From contig CAZQXD010000013.1 in assembly GCA_964597315.1 (NCBI GenBank), positions 1 to 64,000 of the forward strand: DNA of 64,000 nt, read 5' to 3'. The DNA comes from CAZQXD01 sp964597315 (GTDB lineage: Bacteria; Pseudomonadota; Gammaproteobacteria; Competibacterales; Competibacteraceae). Made by a program: the position numbers and the translations under genes. How positions within the stretch are numbered: position 1 is the stretch's first letter; each line of letters opens with the position of its first letter. Positions 59,192 through 64,000 of the stretch are shown piece by piece. A model generated the notes under the pieces. That model saw only the letters and a list, made by a program, of their open reading frames with translations, did not search any database and was not told where the DNA came from.

Positions 59192-59417
59192 CTATCGGCT
59201 GCTCCCATGGTCCGAATCCTCCGCCAGTCGTGTGGAACACGGCGGCGGGGCAGGGGCCCGTCCGGCGTGCTTAATTGTTTAAAAACCTAGTATAGAAGCC
59301 AGTTTGAAGGATCGTGGAAAAACGGCTGAAGGTGATTGCCGGTCGCGACTTCGCTCACGCCAGGGCGGAATTTTTGTTACCCTGTAGGCTTTCCGAACAC
59401 ACCCAGCTTAGCCCCCC

Positions 59418-60050
59418 ATGACCCGCACCCGCGTCAAAGTTTGCGGTATCACCCGCCCCGAAGATGGCCTGGCCGCTGCGGAATTGGGGGTGGACGCCAT
59501 CGGTCTGGTGTTCTATGCCGGTAGCCGTCGCTACGTGACACCGGCCGCCGCCCGGGCTGTCTTGGCTGTGCTGCCGCCTTTCGTGACCACGGTGGGGTTG
59601 TTTATGGACGCCGAAGCCGAACAGGTGCGCACGGTGCTGGCCGAACTGTCCCTGGATCTGTTGCAGTTCCACGGCGACGAGACGCCAGCCTATTGCGAGT
59701 CCTTCGGTCGGCCCTATATAAAGGCCGTGCCCATGGCCGCCAGCGGCGACCCCCGAGCTTATGCCCGGCGCTTTGGGTTGGCTGCGGGGCTGCTTCTGGA
59801 CAGCCACGGGGGCGGTCGGATCGGCGGCTCTGGTGAGGCTTTCGATTGGGGGCGGATTCCCGGAGATCTGGGTAAACCCCTGATCCTGGCCGGCGGCCTG
59901 GGACCGGACAACGCGGCCGAGGCAGTGGCCCAGGTGCGGCCTTACGCCGTGGACGTGAGCAGCGGAGTAGAGCTTGCCAAGGGTATCAAGGACCCGGCGC
60001 TGATCCGGGCATTCATGCGAGGTATACAACGTGGTGACAGCCGTGCCTGA
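59418..60050 (+). CDS. trpF: Phosphoribosylanthranilate isomerase
   Basis: TrpF performs the Amadori rearrangement in tryptophan synthesis. The 210-residue TIM barrel has VKVCGITRPEDGLAAAELGVDAIGLVF with the catalytic Cys, LDLLQFHGDETP, PLILAGGLGPDNAAEAV and VDVSSGVE with the catalytic Asp. It overlaps trpB by 20 bases. Confidence 0.96.
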   Translation: MTRTRVKVCGITRPEDGLAAAELGVDAIGLVFYAGSRRYVTPAAARAVLAVLPPFVTTVGLFMDAEAEQVRTVLAELSLDLLQFHGDETPAYCESFGRPYIKAVPMAASGDPRAYARRFGLAAGLLLDSHGGGRIGGSGEAFDWGRIPGDLGKPLILAGGLGPDNAAEAVAQVRPYAVDVSSGVELAKGIKDPALIRAFMRGIQRGDSRA

Positions 60051-61254
60051 CGAGATCGATTTCAGCCGTTTCCCAGACCTGTCGGGTCACTTCGGCCCCT
60101 ACGGTGGGCGGTTTGTGGCCGAGACCCTGATGGAGGCCCTGGACGAGCTGAACCAAGCCTACCAGCGTTACCGGGAGGACCCGGACTTTCTGGCGGAACT
60201 GGATCGGGACCTGGCCCGCTACGTGGGCCGTCCCTCGCCCCTGTACCACGCCGAACGCTGGAGCCGGGAGTTGGGCGGAGCGCGGATCTATCTCAAACGG
60301 GAAGACCTCAACCACACCGGCGCCCATAAAGTGAACAACACCGTGGGCCAGGCCCTGTTGGCCAAGCGCATGGGCAAGCGGCGGGTCATCGCCGAGACCG
60401 GGGCCGGCCAGCATGGGGTGGCCTCCGCCACGGTGGCGGCCCGGCTGGGCATGGAGTGCGTGGTCTATATGGGTTCCGAGGATATCCGCCGCCAGTCCCT
60501 GAACGTCTACCGGATGCGCCTGCTGGGTGCCAAGGTGGTGCCCGTGGAATCTGGCTCCAAGACCCTCAAGGACGCCCTTAACGAGGCTCTGCGGGACTGG
60601 GTCACCAATGTGGACGACACCTTCTACATTATCGGCACCGTGGCCGGTCCCCACCCCTATCCGGCCATGGTCCGGGATTTCCAGACGGTGATTGGTCGGG
60701 AGACCCGGGCGCAGATGCTGGCCGATACCGGCCGTCTGCCCGATGCCCTGGTGGCCTGCGTGGGGGGCGGTTCCAACGCCATCGGTTTGTTCCACCCGTT
60801 TCTGGCCGACCGGGACGTGGCCATGTACGGGGTGGAGGCCGGCGGCGACGGACTGGCTACCGGCCGCCACGCCGCGCCCCTGTCCGCCGGTCGGCCCGGC
60901 GTGCTGCACGGCAACCGGACCTATCTGATGGAAGACGACAACGGCCAGATCATCGAAACCCACTCGGTGTCCGCCGGTCTGGACTATCCCGGAGTGGGGC
61001 CGGAACACGCCTGGCTCAAGGACCTCGGGCGGGTCGAATACGTGGCCATCAATGACAAAGAGGCCCTGGACGGCTTTCACGAGCTGACCCTCAAGGAAGG
61101 CATCATCCCGGCCCTGGAGTCGGCCCACGCCGTGGCCTACGCCAAAAAACTGGCCCCCACCATGGGCCAGGACCAGACCATCGTTATCAATCTTTCCGGG
61201 CGCGGCGACAAGGACATCAACACCGTCGCCGCCCTGGACGGCATCGAACTGTAA
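60031..61254 (+). CDS. trpB: Tryptophan synthase beta subunit
   Basis: TrpB joins indole and serine. The 407-residue PLP enzyme has GPYGGRFVAETLMEAL, LKREDLNHTGAHKVNNTVGQ with the catalytic Lys, AETGAGQHGVA and CVGGGSNAIGLFHPF (phosphate loop). It starts at GTG codons inside trpF (60031, or 60043 in frame). trpA follows after 11 bases. Confidence 0.97.
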   Translation: MVTAVPDEIDFSRFPDLSGHFGPYGGRFVAETLMEALDELNQAYQRYREDPDFLAELDRDLARYVGRPSPLYHAERWSRELGGARIYLKREDLNHTGAHKVNNTVGQALLAKRMGKRRVIAETGAGQHGVASATVAARLGMECVVYMGSEDIRRQSLNVYRMRLLGAKVVPVESGSKTLKDALNEALRDWVTNVDDTFYIIGTVAGPHPYPAMVRDFQTVIGRETRAQMLADTGRLPDALVACVGGGSNAIGLFHPFLADRDVAMYGVEAGGDGLATGRHAAPLSAGRPGVLHGNRTYLMEDDNGQIIETHSVSAGLDYPGVGPEHAWLKDLGRVEYVAINDKEALDGFHELTLKEGIIPALESAHAVAYAKKLAPTMGQDQTIVINLSGRGDKDINTVAALDGIEL

Positions 61255-61265
61255 GGGGTCGGGAC

Positions 61266-62078
61266 ATGAGCCGTATTCAACGCCGTTTCGAGCAATTGCA
61301 TAAGGCCGGGCGCAAGGCCCTGATCCCCTATATCACCGCCGGTGACCCGGACCCGGACGCCACCGTACCCATGCTCCATGCCCTGGTGGCGGCCGGGGCC
61401 GATATTCTGGAACTGGGGGTGCCTTTCTCCGACCCCATGGCCGACGGGCCGGTGATCCAAAAAGCCTGCGAACGGGCTCTAAAGCACGGCACCAGCCTGC
61501 GCCGGGTGCTGGCCATGGTCCAGGAATTCCGCCGCGACGATCCAGACACGCCCTTGGTGCTGATGGGCTATCTCAACCCTATTGAGGCCATGGGCGCTCG
61601 GGACTTCGTGGTCCACGCCCGGGACGCCGGGGTGGATGGGGTCTTGGTCGTGGACCTGCCTCCCGAGGAAGCCGGGGAACTGGCCGGGCTGCTCGCCGAG
61701 GCCCACGTCGATCCTATTTTTCTACTCTCACCCACCACCACCCCGGCGCGCATGGACCGGATCGCCGCCCTGGCTCAGGGCTATGTTTACTATGTGTCCC
61801 TGAAAGGGGTCACTGGCGCGGCTACCCTGGACGTGGACGACGTGGCCCGGCATTTGGGCGCCATCCGCGAACACACCGCCCTGCCGGTGGGGGTGGGCTT
61901 CGGTATCAAGGACCCGGCGTCGGCTGCGGCCGTGGCCCGGGTAGCCGACGGCGTGGTGGTGGGCAGCGCCCTGGTCTCCCGCATGGCTGACCTGGCCGCC
62001 GAGCCGGAGCGCATGCGCCGGGAGGTGGCGGGTCTGCTGGCGGGAATGCGCCAGGCCATGGATGCCGGTCAATCCTGA
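61266..62078 (+). CDS. trpA: Tryptophan synthase alpha subunit
   Basis: TrpA releases indole from indole-3-glycerol phosphate. The 270-residue TIM barrel has LIPYITAGDPDPD, LELGVPFSDPMADGPVIQ with the catalytic Glu, DGVLVVDLPPEEAGEL with the catalytic Asp and GVTGAATLDVDDV. It partners TrpB immediately upstream. Confidence 0.97.
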   Translation: MSRIQRRFEQLHKAGRKALIPYITAGDPDPDATVPMLHALVAAGADILELGVPFSDPMADGPVIQKACERALKHGTSLRRVLAMVQEFRRDDPDTPLVLMGYLNPIEAMGARDFVVHARDAGVDGVLVVDLPPEEAGELAGLLAEAHVDPIFLLSPTTTPARMDRIAALAQGYVYYVSLKGVTGAATLDVDDVARHLGAIREHTALPVGVGFGIKDPASAAAVARVADGVVVGSALVSRMADLAAEPERMRREVAGLLAGMRQAMDAGQS

Positions 62079-62090
62079 GGAGATGGCGTT

Positions 62091-62954
62091 ATGAGCTGGT
62101 TCGAGAAGATTCTACCCTCGCGGATTCGTACCGAAGGGGGTAACAAGCGGCAGATACCCGAGGGGCTGTGGACCAAATGTGAGGTATGCGGCGCCGTGCT
62201 TTATCAGGTGGAGCTGGAACGCAATCTGCATGTTTGCCCCAAATGCACCCACCATATGCGTATTAAGGCCCGCAAGCGCCTGGAGACTTTTCTGGACCCG
62301 AAGGGGCAAGAGGAAATCGGCGCTGCCGTGGAGCCTCAGGATTTCCTCAAATTCAGAGACAGCAAGAAATACAAGGACCGCCTGGCGACCGCCCAAAAGG
62401 AATCCGGCGAAAGAGACGCTCTGGTGGTCATGCGCGGCACCTTGAAAGATCTGCCGGTGGTGGCGGCGGCCTTCGAGTTCAACTTCATGGCGGGCTCCAT
62501 GGGTTCGGTGGTGGGAGAGCGCTTCGTGTTGGGAGCCAAGGTCGCCCTGGAGGCCCGCTGCCCGCTGATCTGCTTTTCGGCCAGCGGTGGGGCGCGCATG
62601 CAAGAGGCCCTGGTGTCCCTGATGCAAATGGCCAAGACCAGCGCCGCCCTGGCCCGGCTCTCCGCCGAGGGCATCCCCTACATCTCGGTGCTGACTGACC
62701 CCACCACCGGCGGCGTATCCGCCAGCCTGGCCATGCTGGGGGATGTGAATGTAGCCGAGCCAAAGGCCCTGATCGGCTTCGCCGGTCCCCGGGTGATCGA
62801 ACAGACCGTGCGGGAAAAGCTCCCGGAGGGTTTTCAGCGCAGCGAGTTTTTGCTGGAGCATGGCGCCGTGGATATGATTATCGACCGTCGGCAAATGCGC
62901 GATACCCTGGCCATGCTACTGACGATGCTCACCTGCGGCCCTGCTCCTGCCTGA
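62091..62954 (+). CDS. accD: Acetyl-CoA carboxylase carboxyltransferase beta subunit
   Basis: AccD with AccA transfers CO2 from biotin to acetyl-CoA to start fatty acid synthesis. The 287-residue protein has the zinc ribbon (WTKCEVCGAVLY, CPKCTHHMRI), and the crotonase-like core (FASGGARMQ as ICFSASGGARMQEALVSLMQ, TDPTTGGVSAS, GFAGPRVIEQTV). It follows trpA by 12 bases, the usual gammaproteobacterial order. Confidence 0.97.
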   Translation: MSWFEKILPSRIRTEGGNKRQIPEGLWTKCEVCGAVLYQVELERNLHVCPKCTHHMRIKARKRLETFLDPKGQEEIGAAVEPQDFLKFRDSKKYKDRLATAQKESGERDALVVMRGTLKDLPVVAAAFEFNFMAGSMGSVVGERFVLGAKVALEARCPLICFSASGGARMQEALVSLMQMAKTSAALARLSAEGIPYISVLTDPTTGGVSASLAMLGDVNVAEPKALIGFAGPRVIEQTVREKLPEGFQRSEFLLEHGAVDMIIDRRQMRDTLAMLLTMLTCGPAPA

Positions 62955-62961
62955 CAGACCC

Positions 62962-64000
62962 GTGACTCGCCGCACCCTGGCCGACTGGCTGGTCTGGCAG
63001 GAAACCCTCCACCCCAAGGGCATCGACCTGGGACTGGATCGAGTGCGGGCGGTGGCCAGACGGCTGGGGCTATGGCCCGACGCGCCGCCCACCATTACCG
63101 TGGCTGGCACCAATGGCAAAGGCTCCAGCGTGGCCTTGCTGGAGGCTATCCTGGCAGCGGCCGGCTACCGTACCGGCGCTTATACCTCTCCCCATCTGCT
63201 GCGCTATAACGAGCGCATCCGGGTGGGCGGGGTGGAGGCCGGGGACGAGACCATCCGCCGGGTTTTCGAGAGAGTGGACGCGGCCCGGGGCGAGGTGTCC
63301 CTCACCTATTTCGAATTCGGCACCTTGGCGGCCCTGGCCATTTTCCAGGAGGCCGGGGTACAGGCCCTGATTCTGGAAGTAGGCTTGGGCGGACGGCTGG
63401 ATGCCGTCAACTGCCTGGATGCGCACTGCGCTCTGGTCACCGCCATCGGTATCGACCACACCGAATGGTTGGGGCCGACTCGGGAGAGTATTGGATTCGA
63501 AAAGGCCGGGATTTTCCGGGCTGGTCGGCCTGCGGTATGCGCCGACCCCGATCCTCCCGCCAGCCTGGGGGACCATGCCCGGCGCATCGGCGCCCGGCTT
63601 TATCGGCGCGGGCCGGATTTTGACCGGCGGTGGGCGGACGGCGCCTGGAGCTGGTGGAGCGGAGACCGGTGTTTGGATGGGCTGCCCCCGCCACTGCTGG
63701 CTGGAGAGCATCAACTGGACAACGCCGCCGGGGTGTTAATGGCCCTAGCCGCCCTGGAGGATAGTTTGCCGGTGGACCGGGCCGCCATCGTCGCCGGTCT
63801 AGGGCAAGCGCGGCTCCCGGGACGCTGCCAGGTGCTGCCTGGGGCGCTTGAGTGGATTTTGGATGTTTCCCATAATCCCCACGGCGCGACGGTGCTGGCC
63901 CGTTGTTTGGCGTCCCGGCCCCGCGCCGGGCATACTCGGGCAGTGGTGGGAATGCTGGCGGACAAGGACATTGCTGGCGTGGCCGCTGTCCTGGCGCCAG
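62962..64000 (+). CDS. folC: Folylpolyglutamate/dihydrofolate synthase (C-terminus beyond window)
   Basis: FolC makes dihydrofolate from dihydropteroate and adds glutamates. The open frame begins with GTG at 62962, 7 bases after accD, and runs off the window with 346 codons visible. It has TITVAGTNGKGSSVALLEAI (P-loop), YTSPHLLRYNERIRV, EVGLGGRLDAVN, IGIDHTEWLG and DVSHNPHGA, the last a folate-branch signature. The order trpA-accD-folC is standard. Confidence 0.95.
   Translation, partial: MTRRTLADWLVWQETLHPKGIDLGLDRVRAVARRLGLWPDAPPTITVAGTNGKGSSVALLEAILAAAGYRTGAYTSPHLLRYNERIRVGGVEAGDETIRRVFERVDAARGEVSLTYFEFGTLAALAIFQEAGVQALILEVGLGGRLDAVNCLDAHCALVTAIGIDHTEWLGPTRESIGFEKAGIFRAGRPAVCADPDPPASLGDHARRIGARLYRRGPDFDRRWADGAWSWWSGDRCLDGLPPPLLAGEHQLDNAAGVLMALAALEDSLPVDRAAIVAGLGQARLPGRCQVLPGALEWILDVSHNPHGATVLARCLASRPRAGHTRAVVGMLADKDIAGVAAVLAP

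Overview
The window is a high-GC (about 60 to 65% by eye) bacterial chromosome segment, almost certainly from a gammaproteobacterium. The evidence is gene order: rpsU-yqeY-dnaG-rpoD with divergent tsaD, plsY/folB/folK, trpF-trpB-trpA-accD-folC, hemB-aroE and bioB-bioF next to comF are all typical of that class. A phasin with its own strong promoter and a second phasin-like protein suggest polyhydroxyalkanoate granules. A short type I-E CRISPR array and a CsrB/RsmZ-like RNA with a GacA box fit a Chromatiales-like or related lineage, but the genus cannot be fixed from the sequence.

Layout. 1-4996 (minus) is one giant open frame, cut by the window edge, joining an FkbM-type methyltransferase, a long coiled coil and several glycosyltransferase-like modules. 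It is followed by about 1.2 kb without a convincing gene. 6212-11262 (plus) is an operon of six exported proteins (TPR lipoprotein, unknown, LPP20/FlgP-like, LpoB/FlgO-like, FlgT-like, CsgG-like lipoprotein) with no flagellar or curli genes nearby. 11312-14293 (minus) holds a flavin disulfide reductase homologue, a TVP38 membrane protein and a sterol desaturase-family protein. 14493-17018 is hemB, an unknown membrane-anchored protein and aroE; a three-repeat type I-E CRISPR array without cas genes follows.

18385-36143 is the most notable region. A divergent LysR regulator faces a long plus-strand biosynthetic cluster containing counterparts of all five toxoflavin (7-azapteridine) enzymes: GTP cyclohydrolase II (ToxB), WD-repeat protein (ToxC), FGE-fold protein (ToxD), RibD-type deaminase/reductase (ToxE) and a SAM methyltransferase (ToxA). 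They are interleaved with genes I do not know from described toxoflavin clusters: two ATP-grasp proteins carrying three ligase modules, two fold-II PLP enzymes, a DegT aminotransferase, an HpsN-like dehydrogenase of the histidinol dehydrogenase family, an Asp/Glu racemase family protein, an FMN reductase and an MFS exporter. The simplest reading is an undescribed pathway joining an azapteridine or related GTP-derived core to amino-acid-like (possibly sulfonated) building blocks, with LysR control and efflux.

36308-53155 is mostly housekeeping: cca, a phasin-like protein, a MidA-type methyltransferase, pteridine reductase, folK, folB, plsY, tsaD, the macromolecular synthesis operon, tRNA-Ile2(CAU), a Cache-HAMP receptor without an output domain paired with a DUF4388-like protein, bioF, bioB and comF. 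53234-56694 carries a phasin, a JAMM peptidase/MoaD-like/rhodanese-MoeB sulfur-carrier triad and a DegS-like protease. 56696-59191 carries dtd, pip, the CsrB-like RNA and a HAD phosphatase homologue. The window ends in trpF-trpB-trpA-accD-folC, with folC cut by the edge.
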